This document shows positions 6,798-15,526 of a stretch of DNA of 64,000 bases, piece after piece; position 1 is the stretch's first letter; each line of letters starts with the position of its first letter. Source of the stretch: an uncultured Eubacteriales bacterium (GTDB lineage: Bacteria > Bacillota > Clostridia > Oscillospirales > Oscillospiraceae); the NCBI GenBank assembly GCA_900546255.1, contig URCB01000004.1:14182-78181 (forward strand), written 5' to 3'. A program made the translations under genes and the position numbers. Below the pieces are notes generated by a model. That model had not been told where the DNA came from. It saw only the letters and a list, made by a program, of their open reading frames with translations, and ran no database searches.

Positions 6798-8913
6798 GTC
6801 CCGCGCCTACGGCGGGTTGGACGCCTTTCGGATCCTGGCCGCCCTGCTGGTGGTGGCCATCCACATCTCCCCCCTGACCACCTACTCTGCCGCGGGGGAC
6901 TTCTTCCTCACCCGGTGCCTGGCCCGGGTGGCGGTGCCCTTCTTCTTCATGGTCACCGGCCACTTCGTCCTGGGGCAGGTGCTGGAGGGCAAGGGCAGTT
7001 TTGCCCCCCTGGGGCGGCAGGTGCGGAAGATCCTGCTGCTGTACCTGGTGGCGGTGGTCCTCTACCTCCCCATCGGCTGGTATGCCGGCCACTACCAGGA
7101 CCTAAGCCTTCTGGACGGGGTGCGGCTGCTGGTCTTTGACGGCACCTTCTACCATCTGTGGTACTTCCCCGCCTGCGCCATGGGGCTGCTGGTGGTGTAT
7201 GGCCTGTCCCGGGTGTTCCGGGGGCGGGGGCTGTGGGTGGCGGTGGGCGTGCTCTACGCCATCGCCCTGTTGGGGGACAGCTACTACGGCCTCACCGCCC
7301 AGATCGCCCCCCTGGCCAGCCTGTATGAGGCGGGATTCCACCTCTTCTCCTACACCCGCAACGGCCTGTTTATGGCCCCCCTCTTCCTGCTCCTGGGGGC
7401 CCAGATGGGCAAGCGGGGCCCGGCCCCCCTGCCCTGGGCGGCCGGCCTGGGGCTGGCCCTCTCCCTGGCCCTGATGACCGGGGAGGGCTTCCTCCTGCGC
7501 CACCTGGGCCTGCAGCGGCACGACAGCATGTACCTGCTGCTGCCCCTGGTGATGTGCTTCCTGTACCGGCTGCTGCTGGCCTGGCCTGCCAAGGCCCCGG
7601 CGGCCTGCCGGACCCTGTCCACCTGGGTGTATATCCTCCACCCCGCCATGCTGGTGGTCCTCCGGGGCGGGGCCAAGGTGGTGGGGCTCACCGAGATTCT
7701 GGTGGGCAACAGCCTGGTCCAGTACCTGATGGTGTGCCTGCTGTCCTTCCTGGCGGCGGGGGTGGTCACCTGGGTGCTGGGGCGGCTGCGCCCCCAGGTG
7801 CCCCAGCTTGGCCGGGCCTGGGTCCAGCTGGACCGGGCGGCCCTGGTCCACAACGTGGCGGCCCTCCGGGCCCTGCTGCCCCCGGGCTGCCAGCTGATGC
7901 CCGCCGTGAAGGCCGACGCCTACGGCCACGGGGCCCTGCCGGTGGCCCGCATCCTCCAGGGGGAGGGGGTGTCCGCCTTCTGCGTGGCCTGCCTGTCTGA
8001 GGGCATCCAGCTGCGGAAGGGGGGCATCCGGGGGGAGATCCTCATTCTGGGATACACCCACCCGGACCAGTTCCCCCTGCTGCGGCGGTACCGCCTGTCC
8101 CAGACGGTGGTGGATGCGGCCTACGCCCGCCAGCTGGCGGCCTATGGCCGCCCCCTGTCCGTCCACCTGGCGGTGGACACGGGAATGCACCGCCTGGGGG
8201 AGGCCAGCGGCCACTTGGAGGAGATCCGGCAGATCTTTGCCCTGCCCTCCCTCCGCATCCAGGGGATCTACACCCACCTGTGTACCGCCGACGGCACCAC
8301 CTCCCGGGATCAGGCCTATGTCCACCGCCAGGCCCAGGCCTTCCGGGAGCTGCTGGAGCGCCTTCAGAACCAGGGGATCGCCCTGCCCAAGGTCCACCTC
8401 CTGGCCAGCCACGGCCTGCTCAACTACCCCGACCTGGGCGGGGACTATGCCCGGGTGGGCATCGCCCTCTACGGCCTGCTGAGCGCCCGGGAGGACCGGA
8501 ACCTGGCCGCCCCGGACCTGCGGCCGGTGCTCTCCCTCCGAGCCCGGGTGGCGTCGGTGAAAACCCTCTCCCCGGGGTGTGCCGCCGGGTATGGCCTGGC
8601 CTTCGTGGCCCAGCGGCCCACCAAGGTGGCGGTGCTGGCCATCGGCTACGCCGACGGGCTGCCCCGGACCCTGACCGGGGGGCAGGTCCTCCTCCACGGG
8701 TGCCGGGCCCCCATTGTGGGGCGGATCTGCATGGACCAGACCCTGGTGGACGTGACGGAAATCCCCGCCGTGGACCCGGGGGACGTAGCCGTGCTCCTGG
8801 GCACCAGCGGCCAGGAGACCATCACCGCCTACGACCTGGCCCAGCAGGCCGGGACCATCACCAACGAGATCCTCAGCCGCCTGGGCCCCCGGCTGGAGCG
8901 GATCGTCCGATAA
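6790..8913 (+). CDS. vanT: VanT-type membrane serine/alanine racemase
   Basis: A 707-aa fusion. Residues 1-335 are an acyltransferase-3-like membrane domain with about ten hydrophobic segments (GGLDAFRILAALLVVAIHIS at the start). Residues 343-707 are an alanine-racemase domain with the PLP lysine Lys374 in AVKADAYGHG and a GYGLAF motif near the second active-site tyrosine region. This two-domain plan is that of VanT, which makes D-Ser and may import L-Ser. It completes the vanG-vanXY-vanT set. Whether it racemises serine better than alanine cannot be read from sequence alone. Confidence 0.87.
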   Translation: MPKSRAYGGLDAFRILAALLVVAIHISPLTTYSAAGDFFLTRCLARVAVPFFFMVTGHFVLGQVLEGKGSFAPLGRQVRKILLLYLVAVVLYLPIGWYAGHYQDLSLLDGVRLLVFDGTFYHLWYFPACAMGLLVVYGLSRVFRGRGLWVAVGVLYAIALLGDSYYGLTAQIAPLASLYEAGFHLFSYTRNGLFMAPLFLLLGAQMGKRGPAPLPWAAGLGLALSLALMTGEGFLLRHLGLQRHDSMYLLLPLVMCFLYRLLLAWPAKAPAACRTLSTWVYILHPAMLVVLRGGAKVVGLTEILVGNSLVQYLMVCLLSFLAAGVVTWVLGRLRPQVPQLGRAWVQLDRAALVHNVAALRALLPPGCQLMPAVKADAYGHGALPVARILQGEGVSAFCVACLSEGIQLRKGGIRGEILILGYTHPDQFPLLRRYRLSQTVVDAAYARQLAAYGRPLSVHLAVDTGMHRLGEASGHLEEIRQIFALPSLRIQGIYTHLCTADGTTSRDQAYVHRQAQAFRELLERLQNQGIALPKVHLLASHGLLNYPDLGGDYARVGIALYGLLSAREDRNLAAPDLRPVLSLRARVASVKTLSPGCAAGYGLAFVAQRPTKVAVLAIGYADGLPRTLTGGQVLLHGCRAPIVGRICMDQTLVDVTEIPAVDPGDVAVLLGTSGQETITAYDLAQQAGTITNEILSRLGPRLERIVR

Positions 8914-8983
8914 CCCAAAAGCCCCTGCTGCCAGCCGGCGGCGGAACGTCTTGCCAACGGGCTTTTTTCCTACCCTCCACGCA

Positions 8984-9029
8984 AAACCCGCCCCTGACAC
9001 GGAAGTGGTTCCGTATCAGGGGCGGGTTT
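8984..9029. terminator. Bidirectional terminator between vanT and the phosphodiesterase gene
   Basis: The inverted arms AAACCCGCCCCTGA and TCAGGGGCGGGTTT enclose an 18-base loop and lie between two convergent genes, with A and T runs on the outer sides. A second, weaker inverted pair (AAAAGCCC at about 8918 and GGGCTTTTTT at about 8959) lies just upstream and may serve vanT alone. Confidence 0.8.
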
Positions 9030-9033
9030 GTCG

Positions 9034-9579
9034 TCACAGGACCAGGGCGTGGTAGGTGTCCCCTTCCAGGGTCTTCCACAGGATCTGGTTGTCCTGGATG
9101 GTCATGTAGCTGTGGGGGCTGCCCTCCTTGGGGATGGCCAGGGAGCCCGGGTTGAGGCAGAGGTTCCCCGCCCCAAAGGGGGCCCAGGCGGGCACATGGG
9201 TGTGGCCGTGGAGGAGGAGATCCCCCGGCCGGAGGGGCGGCAGGTTCTCCCGGTTCCACACATGGCCGTGGGTACAGTAGACCAGCCGCTCCCCCAGGGC
9301 CAAAACGGCGTAATCGGCCAGGATGGGGAAGGTCAGCACCATCTGGTCCACCTCGCTGTCGCAGTTGCCCCGGACGCAGAGGAGCCGGTCCCCCAGGCCG
9401 TTGAGCAGGGGGATCACTTCCTTGGGGGCGTATTCCCGGGGCAGGTCGTTCCGGGGGCCGTGGTAGAGCAGGTCCCCCAAGAGCACCAGCCGGTCTGCCC
9501 CCTCCCGGGCGAAGGCCTCCGCCAGGGCCCGGGCATAGTAAGCCGAACCGTGCAGGTCCGACGCGATCATCCATTGCAT
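9034..9579 (-). CDS. YfcE/MJ0936-type metallophosphoesterase
   Basis: A 181-aa calcineurin-like phosphoesterase. The metal motifs are visible in order: ASDLHGS, LLGDLLYHGPRND, RGNCDSE, CTHGHVW and HGHTHVP, followed by NPGSLA. This is the compact MJ0936/YfcE family, whose members hydrolyse phosphodiesters; the natural substrate is unknown. The ATG at 9579 was chosen because it follows GGAAAGGAGAGATAGCC and gives the standard MQWMIASDLHG start. The gene is monocistronic and converges on vanT. Confidence 0.88.
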   Translation of the reverse strand: MQWMIASDLHGSAYYARALAEAFAREGADRLVLLGDLLYHGPRNDLPREYAPKEVIPLLNGLGDRLLCVRGNCDSEVDQMVLTFPILADYAVLALGERLVYCTHGHVWNRENLPPLRPGDLLLHGHTHVPAWAPFGAGNLCLNPGSLAIPKEGSPHSYMTIQDNQILWKTLEGDTYHALVL

Positions 9580-9669
9580 GGCTATCTCTCCTTTCCGTGG
9601 TATGGGAGGGTCCCATGATACCACAGCAGGCAAGCCCTGTCAAAAGGAACCGGCCCCAGCAAGGGAAAA

Positions 9670-9697
9670 GGAGAGCACCGGTGGGTGCTCTCCTTTT
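9670..9697 (-). terminator. Hairpin after the SLH remnant
   Basis: The stem GGAGAGCACC/GGTGCTCTCC is followed by a T run on the minus strand side (A run on plus). It sits about 20 bases beyond the stop codon of the SLH-domain remnant at 9716, so it looks like the original terminator of that lost gene. Confidence 0.6.
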
Positions 9698-9715
9698 CGG
9701 CCGCAAGGCAGAATC

Positions 9716-9769
9716 TTACTGGGCCACGGTCTGGCAGAAGCGCATGAGAATGGTGGCAGTGCTACCAAG
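9716..9769 (-). pseudogene. 3' remnant of an SLH-domain surface protein gene
   Basis: Read on the minus strand, the frame ending TAA at 9716-9718 gives TATILMRFCQTVAQ. This matches the C-terminal end of an S-layer homology domain; compare VATILMRFLEHVAV at the end of the gene at 18139-21105. No further homology or start can be seen upstream, so this appears to be the last 15-18 codons of a deleted gene, still followed by its terminator hairpin. Confidence 0.55.
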
Positions 9770-9793
9770 GAGTATTCTCCCCCATTTGACGAA

Positions 9794-9821
9794 AGCGGCC
9801 CTCCCTTTCGGGAGGGCCGCT
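9794..9821 (-). terminator. Hairpin terminator after phnX
   Basis: A perfect 12-bp stem (AGCGGCCCTCCC with its complement) and TTTC loop lie 14 bases after the phnX stop. The T run is short, so the terminator may be weak. Confidence 0.65.
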
Positions 9822-9834
9822 GGACCGGCAGGAG

Positions 9835-10617
9835 TCACTCCTTCTCCTGTTCCTCCAGCCACTGGGGCAGCTGGGACAGGTTTAACAAAACGCCGTCGGC
9901 CCCGGCGGCCAGGAAGGCCTCCTTGGCCCGGGCCAGGACACGCTCCCTGTCCTGGGGCGGGAGGGCCTCGTACTCCTCCTGGGTGAGGCCCAGGACGCTG
10001 CTGCCCTCCAGCACCCCCAGGGAGAGGATGCCGGCATTTTTTCCCTCTTGAATGTCCGCGACCGTGTCCCCCACCTTCACCACATCGGCTACGGAGGGGA
10101 TTTGGAACTGGGCCATGTTGGCATAGATCATGTAGGGGTACGGCCGGCCCAGGCCCTGGACGCTGTCCGGGCTGAACCAGGCGTCGGGGGCATAGCCCTG
10201 CCGGGCGGCGCCCTGGGTCACCACGGCCATCATCTGATCGGTGTAGCCGGTGGTGGAGCCAATGCGGATCCCCTGGGCCCGGAGGGCCTCCACGGTCTCC
10301 ACCACCCCGGGCTTGGGGGCGGCGTAGTCCGCCAGGCTCTCCATGAGGGAGTCCTCAAAGACGCCATAGATCTTCTCCACGGCGGCCTCGTCGGGGGCGG
10401 CGCTCTGCTGCTCCTCCCACTGGCGCCGGATGGCGGGCATGGCCAGCATGGTGCGGATGTGGTCCCGCTTGAGCATGCCCATGGGGGCGCGGATCTCCTC
10501 CACGGTGGGGTTCACCCCGAACTTCTGGAAGGCCAGGGCAAAGGCGTTGACCGGGGCGAAACAGCCGTAGTCCACGGTGGTGCCTGCCCAGTCGAAGATG
10601 ATCAGTTGGGGTTTCAT
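9835..10617 (-). CDS. phnX: Phosphonoacetaldehyde hydrolase PhnX
   Basis: PhnX (260 aa, a HAD-family C-P hydrolase) splits phosphonoacetaldehyde to acetaldehyde and phosphate, the second step of 2-aminoethylphosphonate use. The HAD motif is FDWAGTTVDYG with nucleophile Asp9. The Schiff-base lysine is in MGMLKRDHI (Lys50), and motif IV VKVGDTVADIQEGKNAG is present. The start overlaps the end of phnW by four bases, so the two catabolic genes are coupled. Confidence 0.95.
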   Translation of the reverse strand: MKPQLIIFDWAGTTVDYGCFAPVNAFALAFQKFGVNPTVEEIRAPMGMLKRDHIRTMLAMPAIRRQWEEQQSAAPDEAAVEKIYGVFEDSLMESLADYAAPKPGVVETVEALRAQGIRIGSTTGYTDQMMAVVTQGAARQGYAPDAWFSPDSVQGLGRPYPYMIYANMAQFQIPSVADVVKVGDTVADIQEGKNAGILSLGVLEGSSVLGLTQEEYEALPPQDRERVLARAKEAFLAAGADGVLLNLSQLPQWLEEQEKE

Positions 10618-11720
10618 TGTGCTGCCTCCGTTTCCTTCAGAAAGTCTGCCAGAATGGCGCTGAGCTTCAAAATATCCTCGGGATAGATCTCCCCGATGTT
10701 GCCCACCCGGAAGGTGTCGGCCTCCATCACCTTGCCGGGGTAGAGGACATAGCCCCGGTCCTTGATGTAGTGGTACATCTGGTCAAAGGTGAACGTGGCC
10801 CCCTCGGGATAGCAGAAGGAGGTGATGATGGGTCCCTGGACCGCCGGGTCCAGGTAGGGGCGGAAGCCCAGGGCCTGGAAGTTCTCCGCCAGCAGGCGCT
10901 GGTTTTCGTCGTACCGGGCGTGGCGGGCGGGGATGCCCCCTTCGGCCTCCAGCTCCTTCAGGGCCTGGTCAAAGGCCAGCACCACGTGGGTGGGGGAGGT
11001 GAAGCGCCACTTGCCGCCGCCGTCCTCCATCCCCTTCCACTGGTCATAGAGGTCCAGGGACAGGGAGCGGGCCTGGCCGGCGCAGGCGGCCAGCTTCTCC
11101 CGGTTGGCCAGGATGAAGGAGAAGCCGGGAACCCCCTGGATGCACTTGTTGGCGCTGGAGACCAGGAAGTCGATCCCCCAGTCGGCCAGGGGGATGTCGA
11201 TGCCGCCGAAGGTGGACATGGCGTCCACGAGGAAGGTCTTGCCGGCGGCCTTGGCCACCTGGCCCACCGCGGCCACGTCGTTGAGGATGCCGCTGGTGGT
11301 CTCCCCGTGGACCATGGCCACGTGGGTGATGGCGGGGTCCTCCGCCAGATACTTGGCCACCACGCCGGCCTCGGGGCGCTGGTCGTTGGGCTGCTCATAG
11401 AGGGTGTAGGCCACCCCGGCGTGGCGGCAGATGTCGGTCATCCGCAGGCCATAGGCCCCGTTGGCGGCGATGAGGACCTTGTCCTTGGGCCCCACCACGG
11501 TGGTGAGGACGGACTCCACCCCAAAGGTGCCGCTGCCCTGCATCAGCACGGCGGTGTATGCCGGCTCGGCCACATGGCCCAGGGCCAGCAGCTGGGCGCG
11601 GATGCGCTGGGTGATCTGCTTGTAATCGTCGTCCCAGGTGCAGTGGTCCACCTGCATCACGGCCTTCACCGTGTCGGTGGTGGTGAGGGGACCGGGGGTC
11701 AAAAGCTTATACTGGTTCAT
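10614..11720 (-). CDS. phnW: 2-aminoethylphosphonate:pyruvate aminotransferase PhnW
   Basis: PhnW (368 aa) transfers the amino group of 2-aminoethylphosphonate to pyruvate, giving phosphonoacetaldehyde and alanine. It is a fold-type I PLP enzyme. The N-terminus KLLTPGPLTTTDTVK and the PLP lysine Lys192 in SSANKCIQGVPG match the family. The ATG at 11720 follows AAAGGAAG; the frame runs ten codons further upstream, but that start has no ribosome-binding site. It is separated from the transporter genes by a hairpin at 11778-11815. Confidence 0.95.
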   Translation of the reverse strand: MNQYKLLTPGPLTTTDTVKAVMQVDHCTWDDDYKQITQRIRAQLLALGHVAEPAYTAVLMQGSGTFGVESVLTTVVGPKDKVLIAANGAYGLRMTDICRHAGVAYTLYEQPNDQRPEAGVVAKYLAEDPAITHVAMVHGETTSGILNDVAAVGQVAKAAGKTFLVDAMSTFGGIDIPLADWGIDFLVSSANKCIQGVPGFSFILANREKLAACAGQARSLSLDLYDQWKGMEDGGGKWRFTSPTHVVLAFDQALKELEAEGGIPARHARYDENQRLLAENFQALGFRPYLDPAVQGPIITSFCYPEGATFTFDQMYHYIKDRGYVLYPGKVMEADTFRVGNIGEIYPEDILKLSAILADFLKETEAAQ

Positions 11721-11777
11721 GATACTACTTCCTTTTCTAATTTCTTCCATTTTCCCGGGGTGTTTCCCGGTTTTTGT

Positions 11778-11815
11778 CCATAAGAAAAGGGCGCGGTCAC
11801 GCCCTTCTCTTATGG
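11778..11815 (-). terminator. Intra-operon hairpin between the binding-protein gene and phnW
   Basis: The arms CCATAAGAAAAGGGCG and CGCCCTTCTCTTATGG form a long imperfect stem in the 120-base gap between the two genes. There is no long T run on the minus side, so it may be a processing or attenuation structure that changes the ratio of transporter to enzyme rather than a full terminator. Confidence 0.5.
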
Positions 11816-11840
11816 AGTATGATGGGGATCACGGGATTGC

Positions 11841-12860
11841 TCAGGGCTTGGCAGCCTCGGAGATCTCGATGTGGTGCTCGTAGAGTTCAAAGGTCAGCGG
11901 CTCGCTGAAGGTCTTTGGATAGGCAGACTTGTTGGCGTTGTCGGCGCTCTCCCCCTCATACAGGGGGTTGGGGTAGTAGGTCTGCAGCTCGGCCCGGCCG
12001 TTGTCGATGATGCACTGGGCCATCTCCATGGCCAGGGGGTTGGTGGCCTCCCCCTTGTCCACCACGGCCACGGACTCGGTCAGGGAGAAGTTGCCCTCAG
12101 TGGGGTCCACATAGTCGATGGGCAGGCCGTCGTTCTTGGCGGCCACGGCCTGGTGGCGCAGGCCGAAGCCGATGGCCACCTCGCCGGCCTCACACAGCTG
12201 CAGGGGGGCGGAGCCGGAGGACTCCACGTGGTCCCCGGCGTTGGCGTAGATGTCGTGGAGGATGGTCTCGGCCTCCTCTTCCCCGTACTCGGAGATCAGG
12301 GCCTGGATCAGCAGCCAGGCGGTGGAGGAGGACTGCACGTCGGTGACCGCCACGAAGCCGGCATAGGCGGGGTCGGCCAGGTCCTTCAGGCAGGTGGGCA
12401 TGGGGAGGTTGTTCTCCGCCAGCATCTCGGTGTTCACGATGATGGCCCCCTCCTGGGAGGTGATGGGGGCGGTGTAGTCGGGGACCTCCTCCAGGGTGTT
12501 CACATCAAAGGTCAGGGGGAGGAACATGGTGTTCTTGTCCTGGGCGCTCTGGAGGTAGAAGGTGCTCATGGTGACCATGTCGGCCTCCAGGTCGGTGCCC
12601 TCAACCAGGAGCTTGCCCCCCAGCTCAGAGGTGCCGAAGGTCTGGAACACATACTGGCCCTCATAGCCGTTGCTGTCCAGGGCGTTCTCCATGGCAGTGA
12701 TGGCCTCGTCGTCGGCGTTGGAGTAGATGATGACCTGCTCGCCGGAGGCAGTGCCCCCTTCGCCGGAGGCGGCGCCGTCGCCGGTGCCGCCGCAGCCGGC
12801 CAGCAGGGCGGTGGCCATGGTGAGGGAGAGGCCCAGAGCCAATAACTTCTTGAGATTCAT
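11841..12860 (-). CDS. ABC substrate-binding lipoprotein, probably for 2-aminoethylphosphonate
   Basis: A 339-aa type 2 periplasmic-binding-like protein of the iron(III)/phosphonate (PhnS-like) group. The signal peptide ends in the lipobox LLAGCGG, so it is anchored outside the membrane. The body starts QVIIYSNADDEAITAMENAL, as in this family. Its start overlaps the permease stop by four bases. Substrate is inferred from the phnW and phnX genes directly downstream; an iron-binding role would be the alternative if it stood alone. Confidence 0.85.
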   Translation of the reverse strand: MNLKKLLALGLSLTMATALLAGCGGTGDGAASGEGGTASGEQVIIYSNADDEAITAMENALDSNGYEGQYVFQTFGTSELGGKLLVEGTDLEADMVTMSTFYLQSAQDKNTMFLPLTFDVNTLEEVPDYTAPITSQEGAIIVNTEMLAENNLPMPTCLKDLADPAYAGFVAVTDVQSSSTAWLLIQALISEYGEEEAETILHDIYANAGDHVESSGSAPLQLCEAGEVAIGFGLRHQAVAAKNDGLPIDYVDPTEGNFSLTESVAVVDKGEATNPLAMEMAQCIIDNGRAELQTYYPNPLYEGESADNANKSAYPKTFSEPLTFELYEHHIEISEAAKP

Positions 12861-14521
12861 GATGCTTTCATTTCCTTTCTCTTCTTTGCGTTACTGCTTC
12901 CCTTCCGGGAACTTTTATTTGCAAGCCAGGTAAAGATGGCTTTTGCAATGAGGTTGGTAGCCAAAATCAGCAGGGACAGCACAAACACCTGGTCATACTC
13001 GTTGATGTACTGCAGCTGCTTGATCTTGGTGGTGAGGACCATGGTGCGGGCCCCGGCCAGGAAGATCAGGGCGCTGATGGTGACCATGGAGTTGATGAAG
13101 TAATAGCTGAAGGTCTCGATGAGGCTGGCCGCGGCGTTGGGGGTCACCACCCGGAGGACGGTCTTGGGCCAGCTGTCCCCCATGAGCATGGCGGTGGTCT
13201 CCCACCCTGCGTTCATCTTGGACAGGGAGTTCTTCATCATCAGGTAGGGGGTGGAGAAATAGTGGACGATGTTACACAGGATCATCAGGGGGAAGGTGTT
13301 TTGCAGGGAGGTCCCCGAGAAGACGAACAGGAAGGCCAGGCCCAGGACCATGCCGGGGATGGTGTTGGTCACCAGGGCGATGGCGTCGATGACCTGCTTG
13401 CACCAGCCGGGCAGCTTGCTCCGGGCGGTGATGAGGGCCGCGCCGTAGGCCGCCAGGGTGCCGAACAGCGCCGTGGCCAGGGCCATACCCAAGGAGTTGA
13501 GGTAGACGGTCTGCAGCTCATTGTCTGAGAAGACCTCTTGGAAGTGTTCCAAGGTGAACCCGGTCTGGTAGGGCCAGCGCTCCACCAGGGGCACCACGAA
13601 GATCACCACGAACATGCACAGGATCAGGATGGCCAGCACCGTGCCGGACAGGCCCCAGGCGGTGTCCCGGCCGGGGTTGCGGCGCAGGTCGGCGTCGCTG
13701 ATGCGGTCATAACGGATGTTGTACCGCTCCAGGAAGCGCAGCAGGAGGATGCTCACAATGGAGGGCAGGAGCATCACCACCGAGATCACCGCGCCCCGGT
13801 TGAAGTCGGGCACGCCGCCCAGCATCTCGTTGTAGAGCACAGTGGCGATGACCTCGTAATCCCCGCCCACCGAGGCGGGAATGCCGAAGTCGGTGAAGCA
13901 GAGGAAGAAGGCCTGGATGAAGGCGCCGGCCAAGGTCCCCAGCAGGGGGCGGAGGATGGCGATCCAGAAGGTGGACAGGGTCCCGTCCCCCATGGCCTTG
14001 GAGACCACCAGGGTCTTTTTGTCCACATACCCCATGGTGTTGTGGATCAGCAGGAAGGCCACCGGCACCGTGTAGATCACATACCCCACCAGCAGGCCGC
14101 CAAAGCCGTAGATGTCAAAGAACTGGTGGCCCAGCAGCCGGGTGATGAGGCCCTGCTTGCCAAAGGAGTAGATGATGGCAAAGCCGTAGGTGATGGTGGG
14201 CAGGAACATGGGTAAGGTGGCCACCGCTTGGACAAACCGCTTAAAGCCCCGGGGCAGGCGGGTGTAGTGGATGATGTAGGCCATGACAAAGGCGATGCCC
14301 ACCGCCACCAGGGCTGAGACGATGGACACAGCAAAGCTGTTGCCCAGGGCCGTGGTGAACCCCTTGCCGGAGAAGACGTCCAGGTAGTAGGCCCCGGTGA
14401 GGCCATCCTCCCCCAAAAAGGACTTGAGCAGAAGCCGGATGGCAGGCACCGCCAGGAAGATGGCAAAGACCGCCACCAAAACCAGGAAAATGAGCTTCAG
14501 CTCCCAAGATTTCCGTTTCAT
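12857..14521 (-). CDS. ABC transporter permease with two inner-membrane domains
   Basis: A 554-aa permease with two binding-protein-dependent transport modules in tandem, each with about six membrane segments (roughly residues 55-270 and 330-540). This is the FbpB/PhnU-V fused layout. An EAA-like loop is seen in the first half (VSKAMGDGTLSTFWIAILRP) and the second (AMLMGDSWPKTVLRVVTP), where the ATPase docks. It lies between the ATPase and binding-protein genes, so it is taken as the channel of the 2-aminoethylphosphonate importer. Confidence 0.87.
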   Translation of the reverse strand: MKRKSWELKLIFLVLVAVFAIFLAVPAIRLLLKSFLGEDGLTGAYYLDVFSGKGFTTALGNSFAVSIVSALVAVGIAFVMAYIIHYTRLPRGFKRFVQAVATLPMFLPTITYGFAIIYSFGKQGLITRLLGHQFFDIYGFGGLLVGYVIYTVPVAFLLIHNTMGYVDKKTLVVSKAMGDGTLSTFWIAILRPLLGTLAGAFIQAFFLCFTDFGIPASVGGDYEVIATVLYNEMLGGVPDFNRGAVISVVMLLPSIVSILLLRFLERYNIRYDRISDADLRRNPGRDTAWGLSGTVLAILILCMFVVIFVVPLVERWPYQTGFTLEHFQEVFSDNELQTVYLNSLGMALATALFGTLAAYGAALITARSKLPGWCKQVIDAIALVTNTIPGMVLGLAFLFVFSGTSLQNTFPLMILCNIVHYFSTPYLMMKNSLSKMNAGWETTAMLMGDSWPKTVLRVVTPNAAASLIETFSYYFINSMVTISALIFLAGARTMVLTTKIKQLQYINEYDQVFVLSLLILATNLIAKAIFTWLANKSSRKGSSNAKKRKEMKAS

Positions 14522-14536
14522 GTCGGTGTCCTCGGG

Positions 14537-15301
14537 TTATCCGGCAATGGAGTTGGCGCTGCTCCCGAAGAGAGCATAGATGTTGTTGCGCTTGATCTCC
14601 AGCTGGTTGAGGATGAACTTCCGCACGAAATCGTTCTCCGGCTTCTGGATGATCTCTGCCGGGCGGCCGTACTGGGCGATGGTCCCCTGGTCGATGATGA
14701 GCACCCGGTCGGAGAGGGTGAGGGCCTCCTCAGGGTCGTGGGTGACGATGATGGTGGTCAGGTGGTACTCCCGGGCGATGGTCTTGATCCGGTCCTTGAT
14801 GGACTCCTTGATCACCCCGTCCAGGGCGGACAGGGGCTCGTCCAGCAGGAGGATCCGGGGCTTCATCACCATGGTGCGGGCCAGGGCCACCCGCTGCTTC
14901 TGGCCGCCGGAGAGCTGGTCCACCCGCTTGTTCAGGTGGTCCTCCAGGCCCAGGAGGTGGATGAGTTCCTCCACCTCTTCCTTGGAGGAGATGCCGGGCT
15001 TGTTCTTCAGCCCATAGGTGATGTTCTGGTAGACGTTCAGGTTGGGGAACAGGGCGTAGTCCTGAAAGACGATGTTAAAGCCGCGCTTTTCCATCACCGT
15101 CCGGGTGAGGTCCTCTCCGTTATACACAATGGTGCCGGCGTCGGCCTCTACAATGCCCAGGATGATGTTCAGCAGGGTGGTCTTGCCGCAGCCGGAAGGG
15201 CCTAGGATGGAGACAATCTCCCCATCCTCTACCTGGATGGAAATATCCTTGAGGACCGAAACCCCGTCGAACGACTTTTGAATATGGCTGAGTTCTAACA
15301 T
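14537..15301 (-). CDS. ABC transporter ATP-binding protein, probably for 2-aminoethylphosphonate
   Basis: A 254-aa ATPase: Walker A GPSGCGKTT, signature LSGGQKQRVALAR, Walker B ILLLDEPLSALD and the switch histidine in IIVTHDPEEAL. The start at 15301 gives MLELSHIQKSFDG, the usual opening; the frame extends 44 codons upstream without a good start site. It is the first gene of the transporter-phnW-phnX run, and the RpiR-type regulator just upstream probably controls it. Confidence 0.88.
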   Translation of the reverse strand: MLELSHIQKSFDGVSVLKDISIQVEDGEIVSILGPSGCGKTTLLNIILGIVEADAGTIVYNGEDLTRTVMEKRGFNIVFQDYALFPNLNVYQNITYGLKNKPGISSKEEVEELIHLLGLEDHLNKRVDQLSGGQKQRVALARTMVMKPRILLLDEPLSALDGVIKESIKDRIKTIAREYHLTTIIVTHDPEEALTLSDRVLIIDQGTIAQYGRPAEIIQKPENDFVRKFILNQLEIKRNNIYALFGSSANSIAG

Positions 15302-15451
15302 AGCAGTGCTTCTCCTTTTCCTTTCTGCAAGATGGCAGGCCAGCAGGGCGGCCCGCTTCCGTTTACAAGTGCAGTGTAGCAAAGGTGACCAGCCGCTTAC
15401 CACCATTGTCCCGTAAAACCCCCGTGAAGCCATGGTTAAATCCTGTCAGAG

Positions 15452-15491
15452 AAAAAACAGGAACCTTGTAGTTTTCCCTACAAGGTTCCTG
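15452..15491 (-). terminator. Terminator of the RpiR-type regulator gene
   Basis: A perfect 14-bp stem (CAGGAACCTTGTAG with its complement) is followed by TTTTTT on the minus strand. It separates the regulator gene at 15527 from the transporter genes, so these are separate transcription units. The CCTTGTAG/CTACAAGG core resembles the palindrome at 16432. Confidence 0.85.
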
Positions 15492-15526
15492 TTTGCTCTC
15501 TGGCCTTCCGCCGCCCGGCCTGGGAG

